Shown piece after piece: positions 29,402-38,518 of a DNA stretch of 64,000 bases (position 1 is the stretch's first letter; every line of letters starts with the position of its first letter). The position numbers were made by a program, and so were the translations under genes. The DNA lies in NCBI GenBank assembly GCA_025937785.1, contig JAICQQ010000006.1, forward strand, positions 1-64,000, given 5' to 3'. Source of the DNA: Polyangiaceae bacterium. Its GTDB lineage: Bacteria > Myxococcota_A > Polyangia > Polyangiales > Polyangiaceae. Below the pieces are notes generated by a model. It did no database searches. It had not been told where the DNA came from and was given only the letters and a program-made list of their open reading frames with translations.

Positions 29402-30145
29402 TCAGGACTTGCGAGAGCGGAGCTCGGCCTCGAGCTCACGCAGGCGCCGCTCCGCATCCTCGGCACGCTGGCGTTCCGTCTCGGCACGCTGGCGTTCCGT
29501 CTCGGCACGCTGTTGCTCATGCCGCAGCCGCTCGCGAGCCGTGGGCAACGGCTCACCGGCCGCATCTATCCAGCGCAGGAAGTTACCTTCGTATGCCGAC
29601 AGCTTTCCTGGGCGCAAACCCAGGCGCAGCTGCAAGCCGGCGACCGGGTAGTCACCGCGTGCGTCGGGCGGGACGGCGACGTAGTCCCGCGTCTCGACAT
29701 CCAGGCGATAAGCGTCGAGCTCTTCGGTGTCGGGGTCGAAGATGAAATACTCGGGGCAACGCCAAACGTTGGCATAGAGGCGCTTCTTGTCTTCGTGATC
29801 GACGCGGCGGGTCGATGGCGATGTGAGCTCGATGACCAGGTCGGGCAGCTTGCCCCCTTCTTCCCAAGCCACCCAGCTTTTGCGATGGCGCCACTCGGTA
29901 TCGAGCACCACGAACACGTCCGGACCACGAAAATCGTTCTTTTTGACCTGCAGCTCGCTGAAATACACGAACATGTTGCCGCCGACGTAGTAGTCGTCGC
30001 GCCCCGCCCAAGCATCCTCGAGCGAGTCGATCAGCAGGTTCATCTGCAGCCGGTGGCGCGGCGTGTCCATCGGCTCACCGTCTTCGCAGGGCAGCTCGTC
30101 CTGACCAGGCGGCAACTTCGGGGTGAGCGGATCGGGTTCGGTCAT
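29402..30145 (-). CDS. Uma2-family PD-(D/E)xK nuclease-like protein
   Basis: About 247 residues. The core pattern is the Uma2 (DUF820) fold: GPDVFVVLDTEWRHRKSW, then PDLVIELTSPSTRRVD with the Asp, Glu and a following Lys (EDKKRLYANVW), and PEYFIFDP. This fits an endonuclease-type active site, though activity in the family is largely unproven. The last 50 residues are a charged coiled coil built on a 21 bp repeat, giving repeated AETERQR. ATG 30145 is chosen; the 54 upstream residues are repeat-derived. It lies between thrS and a lipoprotein gene. Confidence 0.85.
   Translation of the reverse strand: MTEPDPLTPKLPPGQDELPCEDGEPMDTPRHRLQMNLLIDSLEDAWAGRDDYYVGGNMFVYFSELQVKKNDFRGPDVFVVLDTEWRHRKSWVAWEEGGKLPDLVIELTSPSTRRVDHEDKKRLYANVWRCPEYFIFDPDTEELDAYRLDVETRDYVAVPPDARGDYPVAGLQLRLGLRPGKLSAYEGNFLRWIDAAGEPLPTARERLRHEQQRAETERQRAETERQRAEDAERRLRELEAELRSRKS
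29461..29512. repeat. 21 bp tandem repeat inside the Uma2 gene
   Basis: CGGCACGCTGGCGTTCCGTCT is present two and a half times and encodes the repeated coiled-coil heptad of the Uma2 C-terminus. Confidence 0.9.
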
Positions 30146-30240
30146 GGGCCCTCCGGCAGTGGCAATGTAGCATCGCCTCTCATCGGCTGGTAGCGGCGCG
30201 AGTTGCTGGGAATTGCGACTGCCGCTCGCCGCAGGTCCTC

Positions 30241-30291
30241 CGGCGCCGGCATTGCGACGGCGCCGGCATTGCGACGGCGCCGGCATTGCGA
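30241..30291. repeat. 17 bp tandem repeat, three copies
   Basis: Three perfect copies of CGGCGCCGGCATTGCGA sit in the gap between the Uma2 start and the Cys-rich lipoprotein stop. Related ATTGCGAC sequence flanks them. Not a CRISPR array: no spacers. Confidence 0.9.
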
Positions 30292-30308
30292 CGGCAGCCC
30301 GATGCACT

Positions 30309-30728
30309 TCAGTCGCCGGACGAGGGCGGGACGCAGGCTTTGCCGCCCCGCGACCTCTCGACGAAGTCTATATTCGACGAACAGTTGGCTGCGTCAGCTT
30401 CCGGGCGGAAGTAGTTGCACTCGGGCTTGTTGCTGCAGCTCAGAAAACAGTAGTTATTGCCATCGTCGTGAACGACGCACGCCGAGCCTTGGGGGCAGTC
30501 CTGGTCGCCGGCGCAGTCGCTGACGCCACAGTACCCCGCCCGGAACTGCGTCAAGCATTCCGGCGCGGTCTCGGGGCAGTCGTCGTTCGAAGCGCAAGCA
30601 ATGCCGACGCCCTTCTGATGCGCTTCGCTCACGTCCTCGTCGTCGTCGTCTCCGCAGGCAGCCGCCAGCGCGATCGTCACGATGAGCAGGAGCTCGCGCG
30701 CTAGGCCTCCGCCCGCCATTGGTTTCAT
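30309..30728 (-). CDS. Cysteine-rich lipoprotein
   Basis: 139 residues. The signal LARELLLIVTIALAAAC ends at a lipidated Cys at about residue 25, followed by an acidic GDDDDEDVSE. The remaining residues form paired-cysteine units such as ACASNDDCPET, YCGVSDCAGDQDCPQGSACV and YCFLSCSNKPEC, giving at least five disulfides. Such repeats occur in secreted deltaproteobacterial proteins, usually without assigned function. ATG 30728 or the ATG three codons later may start it. Confidence 0.75.
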   Translation of the reverse strand: MKPMAGGGLARELLLIVTIALAAACGDDDDEDVSEAHQKGVGIACASNDDCPETAPECLTQFRAGYCGVSDCAGDQDCPQGSACVVHDDGNNYCFLSCSNKPECNYFRPEADAANCSSNIDFVERSRGGKACVPPSSGD

Positions 30729-31034
30729 GTCGGCAGGTTATTCCGAATCGAGGGCTGACACAAGAGAGCGCCCCTCCCCGATAAGGTGCCTCGTACGGTG
30801 GGCAGAAGCAGGCGTGCATCGAGTTCTTGTGGCGAGCTGCAGCACGGCGGACGGTGGCTGGTTCGATACGCTGTCGCTCGACACGTTTCTCCGCGTGGGC
30901 ACCGGTAACCGGCATTTCTGCGCGTGCGCGGCGACATCAAGCTGCCCTGTCTCGGTCAACAGGCTCGCCTGGAGACCGCGCACACCTTGTTTCGCTTGTG
31001 CTGGTGCGAGCGCCGTGCAACCCTCGCGACCGCA
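30729..31034. other. Divergent intergenic region
   Basis: 306 bp between the Cys-rich lipoprotein and the surface-protein operon. The frames open here have no family resemblance. Promoters for both directions should lie here, but I cannot point to a convincing -35/-10 pair. Confidence 0.4.
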
Positions 31035-32180
31035 GTGAGCCCCCAGCGGACGAGGCACGAGCCGTCTCCGAACTCGACGCGCTGGCGCCGTGCGCTCCTG
31101 GCAGTGCTCTACCTTTCGGCGACGGAAGCCGCAGCGGGACCCCTAGGTTTGGCGTGGGACGCTCCCGCTGGCTGCCCGTCGCAAGCTGCCGTGCTGCAAG
31201 GCGTCGAGCGCATCGTGGGGCGGCCTCTGGACCAGGTAGCGGCGCCATGGACGTCGGCTCGAGGCGCCGTCATGCGACAACAGGAAGGCTGGCTCCTGCA
31301 GGTGATCGTGGTGGGCGCCGATGGTACGCGGAACGAGCGGCTCCTGGTGGCAGCGAGCTGCGCGGAGGCAGCGGAGGCGGCCAGCGTCGTGCTCGCGACC
31401 AGCCTCACCGCAGCCCAACCCGAGCCGTCTGTCGCCGATGCCCCAGCGCCGGATTCGAACGGGTCGCCCGCACCAGCCAAGACGCCGAACGTCGAGCAGT
31501 CGACGGCAGCAGCACCGACACCGGCGCCGCTGCCGGCGGCGGCTCAGCCCAGTGGCGCAGATCCCGTACCGGCGCCCGCAGTCGTCGTGGCAGCGCCAAT
31601 GGTACCGCCGCCCGCCGCTCCCGCCGTGGCTCGCCCCACGGAACGAACGCCGTCCCCGCGGGCAGAGGCCTCGGATGCCGTCCGCGGTTCGTTGGGCGCT
31701 CGCCTGGGGTTGGATACGGCGCTCTTGGGGGAGGCAACCGCCGTCGTTGGCGCGGTGGGCGGGATCGAGTTTCACCCCGCCAGTGTTCGCGCGTTCGCAA
31801 ACGCCACCGATGCGGTGGATCACCAGGCGCCAGGAACGGAAGGAGGTGCCCGCATTTCGCTCTACGCCGGCGGCCTCCAAGGTTGCTTGTCACTGGCGGG
31901 GGTCACCCTGCGCGTGGAGGGCTGTGCGGGCGGTCAGTTGGGCGTGCTTCGGGCCAACGGCTATGGCGTGGCGGGCACGCACACGGATTCCGTATTCTGG
32001 TCGGCGGGCCAGGGTAGCGCGGTGTTGCGTTGGCGCCGCCGCAACTCGGGATCCTTGTGGTTGGAAGCAGAGTTGCTCGTGCCTCTTCGCCCGCTCTACG
32101 TAGAGCTCGCGGACGAAGCCCTCCATCGGACGCCAGGCGCAAGTGCGCAGATCTGGCTGGGATTCAACCTGGATCTTTAG
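31035..32180 (+). CDS. Surface protein: N-terminal domain, Ala/Pro linker, beta-barrel-like domain
   Basis: About 381 residues from GTG 31035; longer upstream readings lack any signal. A signal peptide (RRALLAVLYLSATEAAAG) is followed by an alpha/beta domain to about residue 130 (WDAPAGCPSQAAVLQGVERI, SCAEAAEAASVVLATSL). Residues 135-220 are a low-complexity Ala/Pro/Val linker. The final 160 residues have alternating patterns (VEGCAGGQLGVLRANGYGVA) and end in SAQIWLGFNLDL, as outer-membrane barrels do. It opens the operon with a sigma factor, and its architecture parallels the protein at 13194-14393. Confidence 0.75.
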   Translation: MSPQRTRHEPSPNSTRWRRALLAVLYLSATEAAAGPLGLAWDAPAGCPSQAAVLQGVERIVGRPLDQVAAPWTSARGAVMRQQEGWLLQVIVVGADGTRNERLLVAASCAEAAEAASVVLATSLTAAQPEPSVADAPAPDSNGSPAPAKTPNVEQSTAAAPTPAPLPAAAQPSGADPVPAPAVVVAAPMVPPPAAPAVARPTERTPSPRAEASDAVRGSLGARLGLDTALLGEATAVVGAVGGIEFHPASVRAFANATDAVDHQAPGTEGGARISLYAGGLQGCLSLAGVTLRVEGCAGGQLGVLRANGYGVAGTHTDSVFWSAGQGSAVLRWRRRNSGSLWLEAELLVPLRPLYVELADEALHRTPGASAQIWLGFNLDL

Positions 32181-32221
32181 TTTTCGAAACGGATCGGGCA
32201 GCACTTGGCACTAGTAGTGTC

Positions 32222-32863
32222 ATGCGCGCCGTGCCGCTCAACGCCTCTGCCTCCGAGCCTACAGGCGCCGATGCCCCTCTCCCCCCGACGAGCGGCGCTG
32301 AACCTGGAAAGCGCGACCAGAGTTGCGGCTCCGCGAACGGCAAAGTCGAGTTAGCTCCGCTCGAGCTGGGGCAGCTCTATGACGAGCATTTTCCGTTGGT
32401 ATGGCGCACGCTGCGGCGCTTCGGCCTCGACGAATCGTTTTTGGACGACGCCGCACAGGACGTGTTCATGGTGGCGCTCCGGCGCCACAAGGAATTCCGT
32501 GGCCAGTCCAGCTACCGCACGTGGCTGTTCGGAATCGCGGTCAACGTCGCGCGCGAGTACCGCCGCAAAGATCGGCGCTCCGTTCCGCTCCCAGAGTCCT
32601 TCGTCCACGAGCCCGCGGTCGCGTCGAGCCCGCTCGATCACGTGACCCAGCAGGAGGCTCTGCAGTTCCTGGAGCGATTCCTCGTGCAACTGGACGATTC
32701 GCGCCGAGCTGTCTTCGTCATGATCGAGCTCGAACAAGTACCCGCCCCGGAGGTCGCACGAGCGCTTGGGGTCAACCTGAACACCGTCTACTCGCGGTTG
32801 CGCTCCGCAAGGCAAGCGTTCGTCGCGGCGTTGAACAAACAGACGGCGGGAGCACCACGATGA
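32222..32863 (+). CDS. ECF sigma factor
   Basis: 213 residues. After a 45-residue low-complexity N-terminus, region 2 reads LYDEHFPLVWRTLRRFGLDE and DAAQDVFMVALRRHKEFRGQ, SYRTWLFGIAVNVAREYRRK. Region 4 is RRAVFVMIELEQVPAPEVAR followed by ALGVNLNTVYSRLRSARQAF. It starts 41 bp after the surface-protein gene. Its stop overlaps the next ATG in ATGA, so the two products are made together, typical of a sigma/anti-sigma pair. Confidence 0.92.
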   Translation: MRAVPLNASASEPTGADAPLPPTSGAEPGKRDQSCGSANGKVELAPLELGQLYDEHFPLVWRTLRRFGLDESFLDDAAQDVFMVALRRHKEFRGQSSYRTWLFGIAVNVAREYRRKDRRSVPLPESFVHEPAVASSPLDHVTQQEALQFLERFLVQLDDSRRAVFVMIELEQVPAPEVARALGVNLNTVYSRLRSARQAFVAALNKQTAGAPR

Positions 32864-33672
32864 CTTGGAACGAGGACGCCGAAAAATGGCTCGAGTTGGC
32901 TCGCGACGGTCACGACCCGGACGCAGCCGATACGCGGCGCGTCCGACGCGCGCTGGTCGCGCGTGGCGTCATCGTTGCGGGCGGCATCGCGGGCAGTGTC
33001 GCGACGACGGCCGGGGCCGCAGCTTCCGCGACCGTGAAGGCACTGATGGTGCAAGCAAGCGCTGCATTCATCGTGGTCGGGTCCATGGCGACGGGATCGG
33101 CTCTGCTCTTCGGGGCCAGCCCGAACCAGCCGAGTGCTTCGACTCCGGCAACCGCCTCCGTGGTCCGGACGAGCCCCGCTGCGAATCGCGCGAACGCAAG
33201 GCCCGCCTCGAGCGAAGCTCCAGGAGTGAGTGCCGACGAGCCGCCGGCGAGCACCACTTCGGACGCAGCGTCGCAGTTGCAACCAGCCACGACAGGTTCG
33301 GGCGCGGTGCGTCCGGTACAGCCATCATCGCTCATGGCACGGAGTTCCGAAGCCCCCCTGACCCCGGCGCTAGAGCGCGAGATCGCGGGCTTGCGCTCGG
33401 CCCAGCAAGCACTGCATCGCGGAGAGACCGAGTCCGCAGCGCGCGCGTTGAACGAACTGGAAGCGACCGATCCCGGCGGCGCCCTGCTCGAGGAGCGGTT
33501 GGCGACGCGCACCATTCTCGCGTGCAGTTCCGGGAACGCGCCGGTCGAGCTCCGGCAATTCCTCGAACGTTATCCGACGTCGGTCCATCGAGAGCGCGTG
33601 CGTGCGGCGTGCGAGCGCAGGCCCGAGGTGGGTCGCTTTCCGGAGACGGAACCGACAGCGGGCGCTCACTAA
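32860..33672 (+). CDS. Single-pass membrane protein, probable anti-sigma factor
   Basis: 270 residues. The N-terminus (MTWNEDAEKWLELARDGHDP) is acidic and short, followed by one or two hydrophobic stretches at about residues 34-88 (IVAGGIAGSVATTAGAAAS, AAFIVVGSMATGSALLFGAS). A Ser/Thr/Pro/Ala linker leads to a helical C-terminal unit (ALEREIAGLRSAQQALHRGE, LRQFLERYPTSVHRERVRAA) resembling TPR-like repeats seen in other sigma partners. No zinc anti-sigma (ZAS) motif is present. Coupling to the sigma gene by ATGA is the main argument. Confidence 0.72.
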   Translation: MTWNEDAEKWLELARDGHDPDAADTRRVRRALVARGVIVAGGIAGSVATTAGAAASATVKALMVQASAAFIVVGSMATGSALLFGASPNQPSASTPATASVVRTSPAANRANARPASSEAPGVSADEPPASTTSDAASQLQPATTGSGAVRPVQPSSLMARSSEAPLTPALEREIAGLRSAQQALHRGETESAARALNELEATDPGGALLEERLATRTILACSSGNAPVELRQFLERYPTSVHRERVRAACERRPEVGRFPETEPTAGAH

Positions 33673-33715
33673 CTTTGTGTTCGCCATGGGAGGCGGATAG
33701 GAGTGGGACGAACGA

Positions 33716-34831
33716 ATGACCATGATTCAAGCTAGGGATCGGGCGGGCGCTGCATGGGTGTTGCTCTTGTCGGCGCTCGGGGCGATCGGTTGTGGCAGCG
33801 ACACGGCAAACGTCGGCGAGTTGACCGGCGAGTCGCGGCGCTCCAATTCGACCAGCTCTGACGGCAGCGGCGCCTCGGATGGTTCAGCTACCGGCGGAGC
33901 GAGCAGTACCAACAGCAACAATAATAGCAGCAGCAGCGGCAGCGCTAGCAGCGACGACGTGGGCACCGCCTCGAACACAGCAGGCCCGTTGCCGCCTAGG
34001 GCCTGCGACATAGGCGACGCTTTGGACTCGCGCTGGCTTGTGTTCGATTCCGACGGTGGCACCAGCGAGTCGGAGCGCCGCATCTACGCAGTCGAGTCCG
34101 AGGGGGGTACTGTACCGCAACCCCTGACTCCCCAGAACGTGCTCGCTAGCGACCCCGTGCTCTCCCCCGACGGATCGGAGTTGGCCTACGTCGCCGACGG
34201 GATGGTCAGAGTGTTGAACCTAAACTCGGGCGACGACGAGGGCCTCGTGGAGGGTGACCAACCCGCATGGTCCCCCAACGGTAGGAGCCTTGCGTATCAT
34301 GCGGATCGAGGCGTGTGGCTCTTCGATGTGCAGGAACGGGTCAGCATGGAGCTAGCGACCTGCCCCGACTGCAGCCTGGGGGGCTACCAGAACCCCGAGT
34401 TCTCGCACGACGGCGACGTCTTGGTGATGGATCGCGAGAACCAGATCGAGTTGTTGGAGCTCGGGACGGGTGAAATGCACGAGGTCGTCGAGAACGGGAA
34501 GATGTCAATCACTCACCCGACGCTGTCGCCGGACGCCGGCTCGGTCGTAGCGGAGCTCGAGTGCGAACCCGGGTTCCCCTCACTCTGGCTCTACGAGGCC
34601 GGCGAGACGACGCTTCCATGCGCTGGCCGCCGCATCGATCCTGGCGGCTCGTACACGAGGCCCAGCTGGGGCCCCAACAGCGTGATCGCTTTCGAACTCT
34701 CGATCCCGAATGTGCGCGCGATCGTATTGTTGGACATGGAGGCCGACCTCGGCTGCGCGCTCGTGATGGAAGGAGTGAACCAAAACCCCAGCTGGGCGCC
34801 TCACGGCTGGCAACCACCGGACGGCGACTGA
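33716..34831 (+). CDS. Beta-propeller-like lipoprotein
   Basis: 371 residues. The signal (VLLLSALGAIGC) gives a lipidated Cys at about residue 26. About 60 residues of Ser/Asn/Gly-rich linker follow, including a run of Asn and Ser codons. The rest contains repeated WD40/TolB-like units: DPVLSPDGSELAYVADG, QPAWSPNGRSLAYHADR, NPEFSHDGDVLVMDRE, HPTLSPDAGSVVAELE, RPSWGPNSVIAFE. Periplasmic or surface propeller with a binding role. It is the fourth gene of the sigma operon, 43 bp after the anti-sigma candidate, and converges closely on the CcmH-like gene. Confidence 0.82.
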   Translation: MTMIQARDRAGAAWVLLLSALGAIGCGSDTANVGELTGESRRSNSTSSDGSGASDGSATGGASSTNSNNNSSSSGSASSDDVGTASNTAGPLPPRACDIGDALDSRWLVFDSDGGTSESERRIYAVESEGGTVPQPLTPQNVLASDPVLSPDGSELAYVADGMVRVLNLNSGDDEGLVEGDQPAWSPNGRSLAYHADRGVWLFDVQERVSMELATCPDCSLGGYQNPEFSHDGDVLVMDRENQIELLELGTGEMHEVVENGKMSITHPTLSPDAGSVVAELECEPGFPSLWLYEAGETTLPCAGRRIDPGGSYTRPSWGPNSVIAFELSIPNVRAIVLLDMEADLGCALVMEGVNQNPSWAPHGWQPPDGD

Positions 34832-34833
34832 GT

Positions 34834-35415
34834 CTACGCCTCGTCGTCCGCCAGCTCTCGCCGCAGCCGTTCTTCTAACTCCCGCTCTTGCTTCTCGGAG
34901 CGCTGATGCGCGGCAGGCACTTTGGCTTCGTCGTCGTCCTCAGCCTCCTCGTCGTCCTCGGCGTCCTCGTCGTCTTCGCGAGTGCGGGACACCCCGGGCT
35001 CCGCGGCGGCGTCGTCCGCGTCGTCACGTCGAATACGCCTCAGCACCAAGCTCAACACGACCAAGGCGCCGAGCACCAAGGCCACCGGCAACACCCAGCC
35101 GAGCGAGCTCTCGGGCGCGCCGGAGAGATTCTCGCCCGCCCGCTGGTTCAGGACTTTCTGGATCTCCGCCGGCGACATGCCCTTCTGGAGCATGGCGCGG
35201 ATGTCCTGGCGCCATTCGGTGGCATTGCCGCTGGGACAGTCCGCCAGGGTCCGACCCGGACAGAAAGGACTCATGGTTCGCTGGGCGATGTCGAAAGCCA
35301 TCGCTTCGGTCTTGGGATCGTCCAAGGACTTTCCTTCGACCGTCTGGGCGACGACGGCGGGCGCGCCGAGCGCAAGTACCGCCACCGCCAGGACCGCGAA
35401 CCAGTGCTTTGACAT
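34834..35415 (-). CDS. CcmH/NrfF-family protein with altered Cys motif
   Basis: 193 residues. A signal peptide (WFAVLAVAVLALGAPAVVAQ) leads to a helical domain with FCPGRTLADCPS (Cys52, Cys60), then WRQDIRAMLQKGMSPAEIQK, the CcmH/CycL/NrfF core. The classical LRCPxCQ is replaced by C-x7-C. One membrane helix (VLPVALVLGALVVLSLVL) and an acidic C-terminus of Asp/Glu repeats follow. The family reduces apocytochrome Cys before haem attachment, fitting the c-type cytochromes in the window; whether the variant motif keeps that function is not known. Divergent from apbE. Confidence 0.8.
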   Translation of the reverse strand: MSKHWFAVLAVAVLALGAPAVVAQTVEGKSLDDPKTEAMAFDIAQRTMSPFCPGRTLADCPSGNATEWRQDIRAMLQKGMSPAEIQKVLNQRAGENLSGAPESSLGWVLPVALVLGALVVLSLVLRRIRRDDADDAAAEPGVSRTREDDEDAEDDEEAEDDDEAKVPAAHQRSEKQERELEERLRRELADDEA

Positions 35416-35477
35416 CTGAGTGAAAGGTAGGCTACGCGAGCAGACTGAGTGGCGCAATGCCGTGCCAGCACTCACCG

Positions 35478-36620
35478 ATGACCCGAAGTCCCCTACCTCG
35501 CGTTCGCGGCTGTTACAGGCTGCTTGGTGGACTCGCTGCCGTGATCGGGCTGGGCACGATGCCTGGCTGTGCCGAAAACCGCGCCAGCCCCACCCCTGCG
35601 CGCTCGGCGGCCCCGGTCGCTTCAGCGAGCAGCGCTCCCCAGAAGTTCGAAGCGTCCAAGGTCGAGTTCAAGGGGGCGGCCATGGGAACCAGCGTCACGG
35701 TGATCGCCTACACCACACCAAAGCTCGGTGAAGCACGCATCCAACAGGCCATCGACGCCGCCATGGCCGAGATCCGGCGCCTCGAGGCGCTGATGAGCTC
35801 GTGGCAGAAGACCAGCGAAGTCTCGCGCATCAACGCAGAACCCGGCAGCTTCGTCCCCGTGAGCCCCGAAACGCTGGAAGTCATCGACAAGGGCTTGTGG
35901 GCGGGCGCGATTTCCGAGGGCACCTTCGACATCACCTTTCAAACGCTGAGCGGACTCTGGAAGTTCGGTGACGCCCAGGACCCGAACCCGGTGCCGCCGA
36001 AGGCGAGCGAAGTTCTGCGCCTGCGACGGCACGTCGACTTTCGTAAGGTCGAGGTCAAGCGCACCGAGCGACTCGTGAAGATTGCACCCGAGCAACAGCT
36101 AGGCCTCGAAGGCGTCGCCAAGGGGTACATCGTCGACGCCGCAGCCAAGGTGCTCCGGCAAGGCGGCCTCACGGCGTTCCTGCTGCGCGCCGGCGGCGAC
36201 CTGTACGGGGCAGGAACGAAACCCGACGGCCAGCCGTGGGTGGCCGGGATCCAGGATCCACGCGGCTCGAAGGAAGGCTACTTCGCGACGCTGGAGCTGC
36301 GCGATCGCGCGTTCTCGACCGCGGGAGACTACGCGCGGGCGTACACCTCGGGGGGCAAGCGCTACCATCACATCATCGATCCCAGAACCGGGTATCCTGC
36401 CAGCGCCTGTCGCAGCGTCACCGTCTGGGCCGACACCGCGCTGCTCGCGGACGTGATCGACGATAGCGCGTTCATCCTCGGCCCCGAGAAGGGGCTGAAA
36501 CTAGTCGAATCCGTGGCTGGCGTCGGAGCGGTCATCGTGGACGCGAACAACGAGGTCTGGGTGAGTCAGCGGCTGCAGGGCAAGGTGACCCTGCTGCACG
36601 CGCCCACGGCGGGCGACTGA
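35478..36620 (+). CDS. apbE: FAD:protein FMN transferase (ApbE family lipoprotein)
   Basis: Attaches FMN covalently to Thr/Ser of target flavoproteins, using FAD, in the periplasm. About 380 residues. The signal ends in the lipobox TMPGC (Cys31). The ApbE domain shows [48 protein letters not shown] (the metal/FAD loop), [10 protein letters not shown] and [14 protein letters not shown]. Length and motifs are complete. ATG 35478 is selected; 35457 is possible. Divergent from the CcmH-like gene. No obvious target flavoprotein is nearby. Confidence 0.93.
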   Translation: MTRSPLPRVRGCYRLLGGLAAVIGLGTMPGCAENRASPTPARSAAPVASASSAPQKFEASKVEFKGAAMGTSVTVIAYTTPKLGEARIQQAIDAAMAEIRRLEALMSSWQKTSEVSRINAEPGSFVPVSPETLEVIDKGLWAGAISEGTFDITFQTLSGLWKFGDAQDPNPVPPKASEVLRLRRHVDFRKVEVKRTERLVKIAPEQQLGLEGVAKGYIVDAAAKVLRQGGLTAFLLRAGGDLYGAGTKPDGQPWVAGIQDPRGSKEGYFATLELRDRAFSTAGDYARAYTSGGKRYHHIIDPRTGYPASACRSVTVWADTALLADVIDDSAFILGPEKGLKLVESVAGVGAVIVDANNEVWVSQRLQGKVTLLHAPTAGD

Positions 36621-36627
36621 CCGGACT

Positions 36628-37155
36628 TCAGGGCGAGTCGGTGTCGAACTCACCGGAATCGGGGATTTCATCGAGCCCGGCGCCGCCCTTCACCGGAATC
36701 GCACGCGCCGCCGCGACGGTCTCGAGCACCGAGGAGAGGCCGCGCACGTCACTCACCAGCGGCAGGAACGCCCGAGTACCGTCCCACAAATCGAGCGCGA
36801 TGACCTGCCCTTCGAACACGATGCGATCGATCTGAGCCCACTTGTAGCGGCGCACCTTGGGCCAGCCCAGGCTCGCCACGTCACGGTACTCGACGGCGTC
36901 CCCGCGAATGCGCACGCCGCGCATGTTCGATCGCAGCAGCGACGCGACGGCGCCCAGCACCAACAGCGCGGCGAAGGTGCGCGCTTCGATTGGATGCGGT
37001 CGCTCGATCAGGTAGGCCCGCAGCGACGCACTCTGCCCGGCTTCGGCAGCTGCCACCATGAGTACGACGACGAGCGCCACTATCAGGTACAACATCGACG
37101 GAATTCGCGCTGCAAACGGGGGACCGAACGTCGACTCCGCCGGGCGGTACGTCAT
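36628..37155 (-). CDS. Membrane protein with PH-like C-terminal domain
   Basis: About 175 residues from ATG 37155. Two hydrophobic segments near residues 20-75 ([36 protein letters not shown]) are followed by a soluble beta-rich region ([40 protein letters not shown]) that looks like the bacterial PH/bPH fold. No catalytic residues. Convergent with apbE; the stops are 7 bp apart. Confidence 0.72.
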   Translation of the reverse strand: MTYRPAESTFGPPFAARIPSMLYLIVALVVVLMVAAAEAGQSASLRAYLIERPHPIEARTFAALLVLGAVASLLRSNMRGVRIRGDAVEYRDVASLGWPKVRRYKWAQIDRIVFEGQVIALDLWDGTRAFLPLVSDVRGLSSVLETVAAARAIPVKGGAGLDEIPDSGEFDTDSP

Positions 37156-37419
37156 GTCGAAGCCCGGGGGCCGAGAAGGACGAGGCACGATGATGAAACC
37201 TACTGCCGCCCCGACTCTTTGGAAAGTTCCGCAGACCTTGGGGGAAGGTGGCCACGCGGTGCTGTGCGGCGCCGCGTCAAAACACACGGCTTCTCAGCGC
37301 AGCGGTCCACGCTCCTCGAAAGTTTCCAAGGCGCGCCTTGCACGGGCCGACGGATGAGGGTACTGCCTACGCGACCGAGGCCCCGGCGGCCGGTTCAAGC
37401 AGGTCCAACAGAGGCAAAC

Positions 37420-38067
37420 ATGAAAATCTTCATCGATTCTGGAGACATTGGGGAAATCAAGGAAGCGGCGCAAATGGGCGCGATCGACGGCGTCACGACG
37501 AATCCGTCGCTGCTGGCCAAGGCGGGCAAGCCGATCCGACAGGCGATCCTGGAAATCTGCGAGGTCGTCGACGGGCCGGTCTCGGCCGAGGTTCTGTCCA
37601 CCGACACCGAGGGCATGCTGAAAGAAGGCCGCGAGCTCGCCAAGCTGCACCCGAACGTGGTCGTCAAAATCCCGCTGATTGTCGACGGTCTGAAGGCCAC
37701 TCGCGTCCTGAGCAGCGAGAAGATCAAGACCAACGTCACGCTGTGCTTCTCGCCGGCGCAGGCGGTGTTGGCAGCAAAAGCGGGCGCTACCTACATTTCG
37801 CCCTTCGTCGGGCGCATCGACGATCTGGCTGAAGACGGCATGAAGCTGATCGAGCAGCTCGTCACCATCTACGGCAATTACGACTTCGACACCGAGATCC
37901 TCGTGGCGAGCGTGCGCCACCCGGTGCACTTCGTACAAGCAGCACTCTTGGGCGCCGACGTCGCGACGCTGCCGTTCAAGGTAATCACGCAGCTGGCGCA
38001 GCATCCGCTCACCGACAGCGGGCTGAAGCGCTTCCTCGAGGACGCCAAGAAGATCCCCAAGGGCTGA
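37420..38067 (+). CDS. tal: Transaldolase, short (TalC/FSA-like) form
   Basis: 215-residue TIM-barrel aldolase transferring a dihydroxyacetone unit in the pentose phosphate pathway. The N-terminus ([30 protein letters not shown]) and the Schiff-base Lys in NVVVKIPLI identify the short transaldolase family. [20 protein letters not shown] and [11 protein letters not shown] follow. GAGG 5 nt upstream supports ATG 37420. ybeY follows after 16 bp in the same direction. Confidence 0.95.
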   Translation: MKIFIDSGDIGEIKEAAQMGAIDGVTTNPSLLAKAGKPIRQAILEICEVVDGPVSAEVLSTDTEGMLKEGRELAKLHPNVVVKIPLIVDGLKATRVLSSEKIKTNVTLCFSPAQAVLAAKAGATYISPFVGRIDDLAEDGMKLIEQLVTIYGNYDFDTEILVASVRHPVHFVQAALLGADVATLPFKVITQLAQHPLTDSGLKRFLEDAKKIPKG

Positions 38068-38083
38068 ATCCCAAAGACTGGGA

Positions 38084-38518
38084 ATGCCGACCCTCGTCCG
38101 CCGCAAAGCCCCAGGCGCGCCAGCGCTCGACCCAAGACGTGTTCGCACGCTGGGTGATCGAATGCTGGCCGAGCTGGGGCTTCTCGACGCCGAGCTCAGC
38201 GTTCTGTTGACCGATGATTCGATCATTCGAGAACTGAACGCTGAACATCGTCAGAAAGATCGAGCGACCGACGTGCTCGCGTTCGAACTCGACGCCCCCA
38301 ATCGAGAGGAACCGCGCGTGCTCGGCGACGTCGTGATCTCGCTCGATACCGCTGCCCGTCAGGCCCGCGGCCGCAAGCGGCCCCTGTTGGCCGAAGTGCG
38401 GTTTTTGCTGGCCCACGGCCTCTTGCACCTCTGCGGCTATGACCACGGCACGCAGGCCCAGAAGCGCGAAATGGATCAGTGGACGCGTCGATTGGTGCGC
38501 GCAGCCGGCGGGATTTGA
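38084..38518 (+). CDS. ybeY: Endoribonuclease YbeY, rRNA maturation factor
   Basis: 144-residue zinc enzyme acting on 16S rRNA 3'-end maturation and ribosome quality control. The metal signature is HGLLHLCGYDH in the C-terminal third. The preceding LTDDSIIRELNAEHRQKDRA and TDVLAFELDAP are family conserved. Located 16 bp after the transaldolase and probably cotranscribed. Confidence 0.95.
   Translation: MPTLVRRKAPGAPALDPRRVRTLGDRMLAELGLLDAELSVLLTDDSIIRELNAEHRQKDRATDVLAFELDAPNREEPRVLGDVVISLDTAARQARGRKRPLLAEVRFLLAHGLLHLCGYDHGTQAQKREMDQWTRRLVRAAGGI

Noticed and set aside
29461-30291. CRISPR array suggested by two repeat clusters
   Set aside because: The 21 bp repeat is coding and the 17 bp repeat is tandem with no spacers; no cas genes.
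30827-32017. 396-codon frame overlapping the surface-protein gene
   Set aside because: Arg/Gly-rich composition; the other frame has signal, linker and barrel, and fits the operon spacing.
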